A stretch of 64,000 nucleotides of DNA from Rhizophlyctis rosea (GCA_027596075.1 JADGJC010000125.1:45931-109930); one strand, 5' to 3'. Numbered from the stretch's first letter, positions 51,401 through 63,210 are shown. Notes: generated from the letters alone by a model not told the origin. Translations and numbers: made by a program.

Positions 51401-54400
51401 GAGATGCGCACAAACTCAGTGAACCTACACCAATCGTTGGGGATGTCAAAACATATACAACTAAGGAAAATGGAGCACCTGCGCTAGTTGAGACCCAGGC
51501 GACGGAAGCAATGGTAGAAGGAACTCATGGAGGAGACGTGATGCACAGAAGAGACTCTGTCACAGTCGAACATGTTGGAGAAGCAGAGCCCATGGTAAGC
51601 ACGGATGTATGTAGGAGTGAAGGCGTTGGTTGGGCTCGCCATGAATGAAAGCTGACATGGAATATTCCCACCTTTTAGGACGGTGTCCAGATTGCAATGC
51701 AACAACAGGCGCCCTCGACAAGTGGTGGGCATTACGAACAATCATCAGAAGGAACGGTCGACCTTCCCAAGGCAGACACAGATGGGGAAGGTACATCCAA
51801 TATTTCCACTACGACCGGCAACGAAATTGAAAATCATCTGGTTACCGCGGTCGAGGACGTGAAGTCTACACAGTCAGTGATCATTACAGAAGAAACAGTT
51901 GCATACGTCCAACCCCAAGAACAGGAAAGTCTGGCTGCCGGGGACGGTGTACAAGCGGAAATCGAATATTCCAATACCGAGGAGTTTGACGGTCAGTTTT
52001 ATTTGCACGTGTGATATGGTGATGTTTGATTCTCACACTTCAAGTCAGGTTTGGAGGTCCCTACCGACGGATATGGTGCGGTGATCCTTCCCGACGTTGG
52101 CTGCCTCACCTACGTCGATTGGTGCGCTCACGAAGGCAAGCTCCAGACTGAGGAGACAAAACAAGAGTTCTGTTCCCTCGTCCGACCTGGCTATCAAGAG
52201 CATCCGGAGTATGTAGCCAAATACGGCTTCCGCACCTGGCGGTTCTTCAGCATTGGAGGCGCGGTCTATGTTGCAGGTGTTGGGTATCTGACATTTGTGG
52301 ATTGGCTCCGGCACTTCAATAAGGTCGCAACGGTGGACACCCGACAGGAGTTCATATCACAAGTCCAACCCAATTACGGGACGGAAACGGAGTATGTCAC
52401 CAAGTACGGCAACACGCAAACCAACCTTCCGAAATTGCTGGGAGCGGTGCGCTTGCCTGGAATTGGCCTCGCAAACTATAAAGAATGGCTCACGTTCCAC
52501 GGCAAATCAGCAGATGAACAATCGAAAGCTGAATTCGAAGCTCTTGTGGAAGAAGACTTCCAGACCAATGAAGAGTTTGTTGCAAAGTATGGTTCGGGCA
52601 TGCAGTGGACCACGTGGAAAGTTGTGAAGGCGGTCCTTGTTAAGGGGCTTGGATTCCTCACCTACAAGGAATGGTGTCAGCACTACCACAAAGAAGAATC
52701 GGCGGCGACGCAGAAGGAGTTTGACTCGCTTGTTGAACCTGGGTTTGAGAAGCGCCCCGAGTACATTGCGAAATTCATCAACATCGTTCCACAACAAACT
52801 TCTACCAGTTCCACCGCCTCTCAGGAAGCCGTGTTTGTGGCCGGGATTGGATTCCTGACGTATGAAGAGTGGTGCAGTCACTTTGCAAAGGAAGTCGCCT
52901 CAGTAGAAAGTGAATTGGAGTTTAAGTCGCAGGCGCAAACCATTTCCGTCGAGAGGACCGAATACATCACTACTCATGTCATCGAACAAGTGTCGGAAGA
53001 GCCTGTTCTTGAAGACAGCCATGGTTGGACTTACGAGGGGTGGTTGCAACACGAAGGCAAGGCCCCATCGACCGCGGCGGAGGCGGAATATAGAGCAGCT
53101 TTGAATGACGGGAACAGGAAGGAAGGGTGGTTTTCGAAAGTCGGGCGGTACTTCCGGGAAACTGTGGGTGGGGTACAGGTGCCCAGCGTGGGATCTCTTA
53201 GCTATGAAGCCTGGTTGAAGCAAGAAAACAAGGTAGCAAGCGCGGCTACCTTGGAAGAATTCCAGACGTATACCCACAATTACCAAGCGGGACCGGTCAA
53301 TCAATCGGAGCATTCTCAATCGTCGCCGCCTGAAATAGTCACAGTCACCGAAGTCATCGAAGCGCCTGCGGAAATCTCTACAGTGACGGCTTCAACAGCC
53401 TATTCGAGCTCGACTCCTGAACTCATTGCTGAGACAATTGAACACCCCACTGAAGGAGAACTTATCGAGGCAAAGGTAATCACTGCGGCGACAAACATGT
53501 CAAGCATTCTTTTTTTTGCTTTCAAGCTCAACGACCATTGTTCCATGCTAGGATGTTGAACCATCAGAAACACCTGAGGACCTGCGTCCCAGCGAACATC
53601 TTCATGAGCAACCTATTCCTACATCTGTCACTTCCGACCAGACGACACCTGACAGTGGTAAGTTACAATTGCCAAACTTCCCTCATCCACGTTGGCCTTA
53701 AAATGTCGTCTTCGGCAGCAGCAGGAAACCCCGCCATTCAAATCGAGTCATCGATCATTGAGCAAAATCAAGACCTGGGAGCCGCGGATGGCATCACGAC
53801 AACTAAGGAAATTCCCGTGATTGCTACTTCCGAGATCTCCAGTAGTGGGAGCTGCCCGTCATTTCCAGAAAGTTCTGCTGTTTTCAAGTCCGCGGATATT
53901 CACGTGGCCCCCGAGGAAGCCGTCACGGAGGAGGGTGCAGCACCCGTTGCTGTCGAGGAAATCGCTGCTCCTGGGCAGGAGGGTGTAGTTGCTGAGGATG
54001 AAGTGAAGGTTGTGAAGTCAACTGAAATCTCTCAGGATGTTGGTATCGAGAAAACTCCGGCTCCGGTTGTTGAGGAGGGCATTATTGCTGGGGATGAAGT
54101 CAAGGCTGAGGAGCCAGTCAAAGCTGGTGAACCTACTCAGGATCATGTTGAGGAGACCGCTACTCCGACTGCTGCTGCTGGGAATAACGTCGAGGTCGGC
54201 GGGGAAGGTGTGGTTGAGACCGTCTCGGCTGTTACAGCTCCTGCGGAAGACTATGCTCCCGCACCAGTTTCTGACGGTGAGCCAGCAGTCGAGGACGTGA
54301 AGGCTGAGGAGGCTGTTTCTAAAGCTCCTGTTGCTGAAGCTTCAGCTGTAGTCGAGGAAGCTGTTTCTGAAGGGCCCCATGAACTTCCTTTTAAGTACGC

Positions 54401-57400
54401 CCCTGCACCCGTTGATGAAGATGTTGCTCCCGTCGAGGAAGTTACGGCCGCGGAACCTGTTGTGGAGCAAGTGAAGGTCGAAGAATCCGTTCCTGCTGGC
54501 GTTGATGTCGTTCCCGCCTCGGCTGTGCAGGAATCAGCTCCTGTTGATGAATGCCTTCACGTTCCAGCCCCTGTTGACGAACCCACTGCCGATAATGCCT
54601 ACACAACAAAACCTGATGTACCCCTTGTCGCAGATGCTCCAATCGTCATTTCGTCAGAGGCAGCAACTCATGACGTCGCGCCGAGCACCAGCCAAACATC
54701 TTCCGGGTTGTCGGAAGAGGAACGGGGTTTACCATCATCATTCACCCATGTGCCTTCCACCCCCACGACGGAAGAAACGCCCAACATGCCATCCATTAGG
54801 GAATATGCCCAAGGTCCGGCAACTTCTTCTGACAGGTCGACATACGAAGCAACATACGAAGCAACCAAACCGACATCTCACCAAGACTTTGAAGCAAATC
54901 CATCGGCAGCACAAATTGGGTCTGTTGTCGTCTCTCACCAGCCGGTTGCGGAATCGGCCGAGACCACCGTCGAAAATGTCGCTACCCCATCCATTGCGCC
55001 GACGTCGACACCCAGCGCTGCTCCCGTGATTGAAGAAGGTCTCAATCAAAGTCAAACAGACGACTCTACCATCTCTGCCTCAGTACCCACAACCTACCAA
55101 CCGGCCGGTGAAGTCGAGTCTTCTACCACTTCTTCAACCGCAATTCCCCAGGATGATGCCCCATCCGTAGCTCCAGCCCCTGCTTCCAGTCCGAATGTCA
55201 CCACACACATTTCTGTGACATCTCCTTCCGAACCAGTTGCGATAAGCGACAATCTCACACCAGCAAAGTTATCCACAGCGCATGCAGCACCCTCCATTGC
55301 AAATGACGCCACCGAGATCTCTCCTCCTACCTATTCGGTCGACCAAACTTCGGAGATGTGTAGTGGGGAAGACTTGCCTTCTGTGCCACGATTGGACGCG
55401 GAAGCCATCCTGATTGAGGGAAATACTTCTGATCTGATACAACCAACAGTGGATCAGCGGGAAACTGAAGAAATATCAGCTGCTCCATCAATTGCTACTG
55501 CTGAAGTCGGAATCAGTGAACCAACCTCACCAACCGCTCCCTCGACATCCACGCAAAATGAAGTCGTCAGCGACATGCAGGTCGTCCCCCCTCCACCGTC
55601 GGAAGGCTGCAGAGAACCTCCAATCGGTCGGGAAGAAGTCAATCAAGAAAAAACACAGGACGTACCATTTGCGGAGCCCGAAGCTCCAACAAGCTATGTC
55701 AGACCTGAAGTCGCCAATGCACCAGTCACAGGCCCGTCACCGATTGAAACCGCCTCAACCCTCATTGTCCCTGAGGTATCGGACGCAGCTTCAGGTGCTG
55801 TCTTGCCACAGAAGGTAGGTAATGCAGAATCATGTGTTGCTTTGAACTCTACTAAAGGTCAGATTTTTTTCAAGACGCCTTCCCCCGCTGAGATCTTCCT
55901 TGCTGCCGCTACACATGGCGCAGAACCCATGCAACAGTCCCAACCTGCCTACGGCGGGCAATACTTGAGTGTGGATGCTGCGAAAACTCAATATGTTGAC
56001 GTGATCCCATCTTCAGAGAAAGCCGAGAACGCTCTTCAATATGTTGAAGTACCAGCGGAAATCACATCAAAGTCGGACGTCGCGGATGTAGAGACGGACA
56101 ATGTTCAGGAGCACACTGTCATCGTGCAAGCAGTTCAGCATGTCACCGATGACCAACCACAGCATGAGGTGGAGGAGGTTACGATTGTCGCGGTCAATGC
56201 TCAGGTGGCGGACACCCACCATTCGGAGGTGTCGGAAGTCGAATCTGGGCCGGCACATGTTGAACAGACTGTGTCAACGACAACAGACTTGTCCGGTGTT
56301 GAAACGATTACGTACGTGGTGACGGGAACGGGACAGCAGGTGACGGATAGCGTCGCGGAATTGGTTTCTCAAGTGATGAGTACGGAAGGGGAGGTGAAGG
56401 TCGAAACATCTGTTCTGGAAGATACGTCGACAGTCAATGCAGTGGTGTTAGGCGCCGGCGACGAATCGTTGACTGCCATTGTCGAAAACCGGGAGTTTGT
56501 CACGACGGACGTCATCCATTCCGAGGTCAAATCCCACACCATTGAGCATGTTGTGGAAGAAATCCAAAATGCGACCACATCCTCTGAAAGTACTGTGACC
56601 AAAATCGTATTGACTACCAGCGAAACCGCACTTATTGACGGAACTCAAGCAGAGGTGAGTTCTGGAATCCAATCACAGTCAGGGATTTGCGGGTTTTGAT
56701 AATGTCTTCATGTGCATCAGGGTTCGACAAGTGAGAGTGCAATCCCTCCTCCACACCTTGATCACGCGCCTGATACCCTTCCGGTCATAAACGCCATCCC
56801 CGGCTCTGTTACCACCCCGACCTCTTACCCGCCAGACATCGTACAAGGCGTGAGCTCATCAGAAAGCGTTCGAAATATTCCATCCGAAGAGGGGCTGGCT
56901 GCGGGAGAGGGATTATACTCCAGCAGGGTTCGTGATGGGATGGAGACCTTTGCAGGGTCGAGCACTCCTGCTGATGTTGGAAAGGAAACAGTGTCTGACA
57001 AGTTGACTGATGTCGGTGAAGACATTGTTACCGGCGGGAAAACATACTCTGAGGGCGACAAGGAACATACCTTCGCCGCTCATGAAGAGGGCAAAAGCGC
57101 CACAAGCGCCGACAAGTCCACGTTGATTGAGACCGCCCATATCCCTGAAACCCCCACACCTCACGTTGGCGACTCTTCCGTGGTTTCCGTCACGCAGATC
57201 ACGAACACTGTCGCGGAGCAAGTCTCCTCTGTCAGTGGAGCGACCACCTCCGACAGTGCATTCTATCTCTCGGAAACTAGCGAAGTGGATGGACGCCAAG
57301 TTCGTGAATCATCACCACTTCAAGACAGCCTTCTGGTCGCCGCGGCCTGGCCGTCATCGCACAAGTACGTGAAGACTGGTGCGGCCGCCCTCCAGATTGC

Positions 57401-60400
57401 ACAGGCGGTTGAAGGGGCAAAGATCAAAACCACCGAAAGTCTTGAACAAGTTGAATGCGGGTCTGGAGAAGTGACCACGGAAGGAGGGGAAACTGTTTCG
57501 GTAGTGCAAGCGAAGACTATCCTTGAGGGAACTGATGTTGAGGATGTAGCAGACACATTATTCTCTCCTGCGGGTCGTGGAACTTGTGAGTTTTTATGTA
57601 CATGACAGGTTGCAAGGTGTCAGGTGTATTGACCCTTCAATTTTAGGGGACTCGAACCTCCTCTCCGTTGAAGTTCAAGAATGGTATAGCTCTGAGGACT
57701 ATCTGCTTCGCCTCAAGTACCGTGATGAGATGTCAGAGTAAGTAAGGTTATTCAACCACTCCAATTTGTCACTCTAACGCTGAAAGTATTATTAGGGAAT
57801 CCGAAACTAGCGCTCTTGTCGGTCGTGTCTACAACAGCGTGACTCGAACTTGGTACATCATCATTACCAGCGTGTACGACGAAGCAGCTACTGTTTCCCG
57901 CAAGTCTTTCATTCAAATCTGGATCTTGCGTCAAATCACGGAAGGTGTTTCTCTCACCCTCGTTACATACAATAAGACCGAAAACATCAATGCCAGCATT
58001 ATCACCCGTTATATCCTGACGATCGTGACCACGCTTCGAACATATATTATTACGCATGGCACAATTTTGGCAGCACGTGTGCAAGGCAATACGAGCGAGG
58101 GCCTGACGGTGAATGTCCAGAAGGAAGTTCATGAAGCAGATTCCTACGTTGTGGAGTACGGCTTGGCTGTTGGTGAAACGTCGCTTGATTCAAACAAGTC
58201 TGGTGTCGCCGGATTAGTCGAATTTAAATTCGATCAAAAACAGTACACTGGGGGCGCAGAGATCAAGGTGGAACCAGCCGACAAGGTCGAATGTCGGTTG
58301 AGTCCGGATGGTCAGTTCTTGAGAGTATACCCACGATATGACGCTATCTACCGTGTCGGGGCAGGTGTCACCATCATCATCACGGTCACTATCATCAGAA
58401 GGGTCGGGGAAACACGTACCTTCATTGTGAACGGTTCCGAAAGAGTCCAACGTGATTCGATTGGGGTTATTTACGCGGATGGACAAATCGAATACCTTGA
58501 TGAAGACGTAAGGCGTCGTCCCCACCGCTACACCCGAAAGGTTCAGCAGGCGTTCCAGTTACTGCGGCGTCTCGAGCCACTGGCCGCGGGTTGGAAGTAC
58601 TCTTCTGGATCGGCATCACTAAGAATCTCGACACGTGCGGTGGCAGGTGCGAGCATGCCCATGATCAGAGGAGATGGGCTAATCAAGCGATCGTGGACCG
58701 TCGAAGAGGTGGTCAGTGTAATCAAGAGCACAGAAGCCCGTAAAATCTGTAAGTCAATTGTCCCCCCACTTCTCACCTACAGAAAACGAGAAATTTGACT
58801 TTGTACTTGGGTGTCAGGGGATTCCCGATTCCAAGATGGGAAAGTGCTGGAGGCCTTCAGTTCCGGTGACGCGGTAACCTACACGCAACGTAAAGGAGGC
58901 TTGTTGCTGTCCGCAAGGGACTTTGTGACTGTCACCCACACTGAGATATCTCCCGACTTCAACACCACTTACATCGTTTCCACCTCTGTTGTTGACCCCA
59001 TTGGACCCGAAGTCAAAGGCTGTGTGCGAGGACACATCACCATCAGCGGGTGGATCGTTCAGCCCACAGAAGGAGGGATCGCGGTGACATACATTGAACA
59101 CCTGGACATCCGTTCGGGTGTTCTCGGATGTGAGTATTGGGACTTTTCTACCATACCTAATGCCTTTGACTCACGGACAATGTCATTCCTTCAATAGCAT
59201 TTGTGGAATCTTACAGCACTCAGACCCCTCAGTGCATTGCAGAGGTAGACAAATACCTGCAAAAGTATGGCCAAGAACCTTTCGTCATCGAATCCAGCTA
59301 TGATATCGGGTTGCCAGAAAATGTTGCGGTTGCCGGGTCTTTCGATAGAAAGAAGAAGGAATACGTGGTTGATTTGTCTGTTCACAAGCCGGTAGAAACT
59401 GAGGATCATGATGGATGGTCTATTGTTGCTCTTGCCCTTCCGAAAACGGCGTTCCACGGCCTCAATGTCACCGTGGATTCCAACGAGCACTTCAAGGCAG
59501 ATATTATCGCCTCTGAGGCTGTCAGCGACGCGTGGGTCCTTCGGATATTGATCAATGTATCATTGTTCACCATTGCGACCTACAACTACCACATCGTCAT
59601 TCGTGATGCCTCCGACGGAAGCTTCTTGCTGAACCAGGAAACACTGGCCCAGATCCCCGCGGTCGAATTCTCCGACATCACCCTCCCGGAGGAAAACTGG
59701 CCTCACATCTGGTCACCAAACCGCCATACCAAATCCGTTGAAAGCGCGTATGATCGGATCTCCGGGTTGATCTCCAAGACTACTCAATGGAGAAGCAGGG
59801 ACATCGACGGTGTAAAATTTGCAACCGTTGGTGTGAAAGGCGAGCGGCTTCCGTTGGTGAAGGCGGAAATGGAGATTGAGGGTTGCTCGGTGGAGGATGT
59901 CTCTGGTCTCATTTCCAGTTTCGGAGCGAGGAAGAAATGTAAGTAATTCATTCTTTCGCATTTGTTGAAGCGTTCACTCAAATATCTAACCTCCCGCTCA
60001 ATCAGGGGACGACCGAGTTGAAGATATTGTTGCCTTGGACTATCTAGACAAAGATGAAGCGTTGGTTCATATTCGCCGCCGTGATGCTGGCGGTGATGGG
60101 TAAGTGGGCACATCACATCCCCACACTCAATGCCATAATATTCACATGATTGACAGGCTCGACGAGGTACTTGCTGTCCAGCACAAAATGGTCGAAAGTG
60201 GGAGTGGAACCGTTTACATCGTTGCAACATCGGTCAAAGATGGAGCTCTTCCAAATAGCGACGTTTTCCGGGCCGACGTGAATCTCTGGGCTTGGATCAT
60301 TTCCAAGTCTGCCAAGGGGGTTATCCTCACATTCTTCTATCATGAGGATGCAAGACACGTGCCAAGCACTCGGTGGAGTTTCGTGTCGTACAGGAGTTGG

Positions 60401-63210
60401 ATCGTACGGACTCTTCATGGAATCACAACGTATTTGAAGCACAACGGCGTTCCTATGCATTACGCCGCGGCACAATCCGAAGAAGGACTAGACGTCGCGG
60501 TGAAGAAGGAGACCTTTGATCACTCCACCGGACTGTACGAACTCGAATATGACATTTCATTTGCTGAGGACCAATGGACGAATAACTCCGGACGGGCGGG
60601 CCTTGTGACTTTGAACGTAGATCACCGCATGTAAGCATCTATCAGGGGCGCGGTAACATCATAAGGTCTTTCCTCTAACTTTTGTGTAGGTACCCCGGTG
60701 GGGTGGAGGTCCAGATCCTAGAAGGCGCAGAACAAGTGGATGCCAACGCTTCTGCCGACGGAAAATGTGTCCGCTTATATCCGCGTTACTCTTCCATCCG
60801 CACCAGTGGGCTTTTGCTCGTCAAGATCATCGTGCGCGTGACTTCTCGTGCCATTTCGGACGAAACAAGTGACATTGTCGTCAACGGTCAATCTTGCACA
60901 AGAAGCATTGCTTCTGGTGTTGTTGATGACCACTCCCATGGTCCCGCTCTCCCCTGGCCTTCTATCGGACGCAGTCATCAGTACACCGACGTCGGCACCA
61001 AGTCCTTCCAGTATATGAAGTGGCTTCTTTTCAGTGGAGTTCGCTGGAAGAGGCAAAGTCAGCAGGACAACATCAACATTGAGATTGTTGATGTTGAGGG
61101 CGAGCTCCTCCCAGTTGTAAAGGCCACCACGGTATTCCCGGGGGACTTTTCAGTTGAGGATGTGAAGGCTTTAGTAACCAGCGTTTCCGCCCGATCGGAA
61201 TGTAAGGATGTCTTCGAATTGATGAGATGGAAAGATTGTTACTCACAAGTTCGTTCCAGGGGATGAGCGATTCAAAAATGCTCAGATCTTGCACCATTAT
61301 AGTGATAATGAATTGGTCATTCAGGAAGATGGGGAAATCCCGTCCACCGGCGAAAGGTGAGCACGCCAGTGAAAGCCCAGTAAGATGCTGTATCACATAA
61401 TGACCCGTTGTATTCCAAAAGCTATCAACGAACAACACTGCAGGGTGCAGTTGATGACACGGAATCACAAACTAGCTACGTTCTGGCGACCGCCGTGGGT
61501 GAACCGACGGATGAGAGCAATTGGGTAGTGCTCTGGGCTTGGATCATTCGCCGCGTCGAAGAAGGCGTCTCCGTCACTCACCTCGTTCGCACTCATACCG
61601 GAACGAACCATCCCGAGACCTTTGAGTCTTACGTCCAATATATTGTGCGCTACATCCTTGGTGCCAAAAACTACCTTGCGACCTACGGCATCCCCACCCG
61701 CGCCCTTCTGCTAAGTGCTTCTAACTTTGAAATTCAATTCGTCCGTGAGTTCTTTGACCGACAATCCGGGACCTTCGAACTTGACTACAAGGTTGAGAAG
61801 AGCTTGAATGCGGACCCAATCACAACTGCCGCGACGGATGGTGTGGTGGAGATCCAGCTGGACAGCAAGCACGTTTATCCTCAGGGCGTTAACGTCAGGG
61901 CCACTGGGCCAGTCGCAATTGATCATGACGCCTCAGGCTCTGTCGTCCGCCTCATCCCCAAACCTGATTCGATCGGAGCGGGAGGAGCTCGTATTTCAGT
62001 GACGGTGGTGCGTCGGTCGCGGCAGCGCAGCGTGGTGAACTACAAGCCTCATCGCCATACTCCCGCCGCCGTCCATGCATTGGATTACTTGCAAACACTT
62101 CACCATGAACAGGATGGTTGGAAGTTCCAAGCTGAGCAACAAGGTGTGAAGATTTACACCCAGAGCGTGGAGGGACACTTGCTGCCTATCGTGCGGGGCA
62201 GTGGCCATATCAAGGGTGGATGGACTGTACAGGAAATTTTGAGTGTGATCAAAAATTTCGGAGCCCGAAAATCATGGGACCCCCGATTCGATGATGGTCG
62301 GGTAGTTGAATTCATCTCCCTCGATGAGAGCTTGGCTTTGACTCAGGTAAGGCGGATCATGCACCATTCTCATTGCATGTATGGGATGTCTAATTACGGC
62401 GTATCCACTCCATTAGCGCAAGTCCGTCTTGTTTACTTGGAGCCGTGATATCTCTGCCGTGAGTCTGATATACCGAGACGGTGACACCAACACCACCTAC
62501 CGAGCCTCCACCTCTGTCGTCGACTCCCTATGCCCCGAAGACTCGAAACGCGTTCGTGCTCATATCGAGATATTGGGTTGGTGTCTGACACCGGTGGAAG
62601 GGGGTGTTGATGTGACATATGTGGAACAAATCGACATCAAAGGAAGCATTCTTTCATGTGAGTATCTTTAACAAAAAAGGTCTCTCCACAATCGAAAACT
62701 CATCCCGGTCCAATCTTTATAGCGTTTGTGGAAAGTTTCCTCAAAACCACTCCCCTCTGCATCGCCGGCGTCAACAAATACCTTGAGAAGCACAGCTTCA
62801 TTCCTTTCATCGTCCGTCACGTTCCGGCCCTAGCGGCGCATCCCGACGTCCTCTGCATAACCAGCGAGAAGTTCAATACCGGCACCAACGAATATGACCT
62901 CAGCTTCCGCGCCACCGACAATGCTCACTTTGCAGTGGCCCTACCGAGGAGGGTATTTGGGCAAGGCGCGGACATCAAGATCGCTGCGCCGGGAAGGTTG
63001 ACTGTTGGATCCGGCATCGTTTCGTCGACCGTGGTTCCGGATCTTGCCATCGCTGCTGGGGATGATGAAGCTGTCGTGGTGAAGTTCGATGCCCAATTGG
63101 AAGCTCCTGCTGAGGCAGATGGGGAAGTGCATATTAGTATCAAGCCGGGCAAGGAAGGGATTTTGGTCAATGGTGCGTATGTGGCAGTCTTAACCGCCAA
63201 AGAAGAATAG
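37148..63210 (+). CDS. Giant copine-START fusion protein, about 7,893 aa in 34 exons
   Basis: Not a described protein as far as I know. Exons: 37148-37194, 37447-37638, 37697-37782, 37844-38050, 38115-38299, 38374-38510, 38576-38730, 38802-39334, 39418-39898, 39977-40282, 40345-42252, 42324-42599, 42668-43726, 43794-48181, 48258-49152, 49209-49873, 49936-51594, 51679-51991, 52049-53475, 53552-53657, 53725-55814, 55875-56654, 56721-57585, 57647-57737, 57796-58748, 58818-59129, 59198-59938, 60006-60099, 60157-60630, 60690-61201, 61260-61356, 61422-62346, 62423-62657, 62723-63210. They total 23,682 nt; every junction keeps phase and there is no internal stop. Order: copine; START units 1-4 each with a beta-rich module; orphan beta module; acidic repeats; a seven-fold LTY.EW repeat; Ser/Thr/Pro/Glu linkers; START units 5-9. 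The copine and START parts share exon 39418-39898, so the fusion does not rest on a guessed splice. Likely cytosolic, calcium-responsive and membrane-associated, with many lipid pockets; this function is inferred. Splitting into several transcripts in vivo is possible. Confidence 0.82.
39672..44575 (+). repeat. START-like units S1-S4, each followed by a beta-rich accessory module
   Basis: START signature in S1: GVIIQTKDSASGGVPIIRAE, WTVEEVASVIF, then WDTRIDS, LSSRDYITVNT, TYVIQTSV, KVRGWITVSGWILQ and YVEEIDVKGRVPG, then a final helix. S2 lies inside exon 40345-42252 (FKSWDESIESVEILERV, WVLVSSIETD). S3 is 42030-43150 (WSLQEAACLIWGER, WDQTVQSIRVIERL, LYIISKSVDD). S4 is 43525-44575 (DGVKVFTIES, WKVEDVLAMI, WDLSFEGSQV, TYLVATSIDN, WGWIIRPLPEGGIHVTHIV). 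After each START comes a module of about 110-160 residues with the pattern YDL.F...W..NSA.WLELNVDQR.YP.G.EV..EG..YV, ending PRYD.. and an Ile/Val-rich strand. S2 and S3 are the most divergent and rich in Ile/Val/Thr. Confidence 0.8.
47018..48020 (+). repeat. Acidic tandem repeat VEEEEKVEEVPAP type, about 12 units of 23-30 aa
   Basis: Units start with VEEQ/VEEE/VEEK and end AP.ATTT or PAVTT. Neighbouring units alternate between two forms, VEE..KVEEVPAP.SE.DV...AP and VEEKEAG.EIPTPS..QNL....P, so the ancestral unit that was multiplied was probably a dimer of about 57 residues. Coding only; the DNA copies have diverged, so this is not a recent microsatellite. Confidence 0.85.
50810..51320 (+). 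repeat. Tandem repeat IVEHVVEAPI.TPS type, about 6 units
   Basis: Units of roughly 22-28 residues: IVEHVVETPAPAPS, IGDHIVPAPNATPSYD, IEHAIEAPIATPSYD, IVEHVVEAPITTPSNT, IIEEAAEAPITTPSNT, ATVEAPIATPLYE. The two units at about 51060-51190 are nearly identical (EAPITTPSNT..SYDQKE), pointing to recent unit duplication. Confidence 0.85.
52070..53290 (+). repeat. Seven-fold unrecognised repeat domain (LTY.EW...H..K)
   Basis: Seven units of about 50 conserved residues with a spacing of 55-75. Shared pattern: GAV.V.GVG.LTY.EW..H..K.AT..T..EF.SLV.P.Y....EYV.KYG. Unit anchors are GCLTYVDWCAHEGK, GYLTFVDWLRHFNK, GLANYKEWLTFHGK, GFLTYKEWCQHYHK, GFLTYEEWCSHFAK, HGWTYEGWLQHEGK and GSLSYEAWLKQENK. The Trp is invariant and Tyr/Phe three residues before it nearly so. 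The regular aromatic/charged spacing suggests small helical modules strung together. I know no named family with this signature. Lies in one exon (52049-53475) except for the linkers. Confidence 0.85.
53291..57300 (+). other. Second low-complexity linker of the giant gene
   Basis: About 1,270 residues, rich in Val/Glu/Ala/Pro at first (53930-54600: PVVEEG, DEVKAEEPVKAGEP), then Ser/Thr/Pro, then Val/Glu/Thr (56080-56640). The 60-nt segment 55815-55874 is in frame but has a donor (GTAGGT), a TACTAA branch site and a CAAG end, so it is more likely an intron than coding. Confidence 0.7.
57305..63207 (+). repeat. START-like units S5-S9 with accessory modules
   Basis: S5 begins at about 57305 (weak N-half, then WDSNLLSVEV, TWYIIITSVYDE). 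S6, about 58500-59700, is the closest to classical START: MIRGDGLIKRSWTVEEVVSV, WDSRFQDGKVLEAF, LLLSARDFVTVTHTE, TYIVSTSVVD, GHITISGWIVQPTEGGIAVT. S7 is 59700-60930 (WDDRVEDIV, TVYIVATSVKD). S8 is 60960-62050 (WDERFKNAQI, SYVLATAVGE, WAWIIRRVEEGVSVTHLV). S9 is 62050-63207 (GWKFQAEQQGVKIYTQS, IVRGSGHIKGGWTVQEI, WDPRFDDGRVVEFI, YRASTSVVDS, WCLTPVEGGVDVTYVEQIDI). The beta-rich module follows each one and the protein ends with it (EVHISIKPGKEGILVNGAYV). Family role: START domains hold one lipid in a hydrophobic pocket. Confidence 0.87.

Larger units (their letters stand above)
44576..52048 (+). other. Long low-complexity linker of the giant gene, with one orphan beta module
   Basis: About 2,300 residues dominated by Glu, Val, Thr, Ala, Ser and Pro, predicted to be disordered. 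One folded island at 45730-46140 repeats the beta-rich accessory module (VGLAGKTAEGVEVAFTE, MRVQYALSFASD, QVEISLGSIAEG, KVVLRPRYESIVSVSV) without a START domain before it. Just upstream, 45619-45675 encodes a hydrophobic Ala/Val-rich stretch (VTAVAAAAATVGAAIL). Acidic tandem repeats at 47018-48020 and a second repeat family at 50810-51320 are listed separately. The exon phases are 0 or 1 throughout and no stop interrupts it. Confidence 0.75.

Noticed and set aside
53538..53724. Independent start at 53538 in the linker of the giant gene
   Set aside because: The segment is better explained by exon 53552-53657 in another frame plus an intron with GTAAGT; both phases fit.
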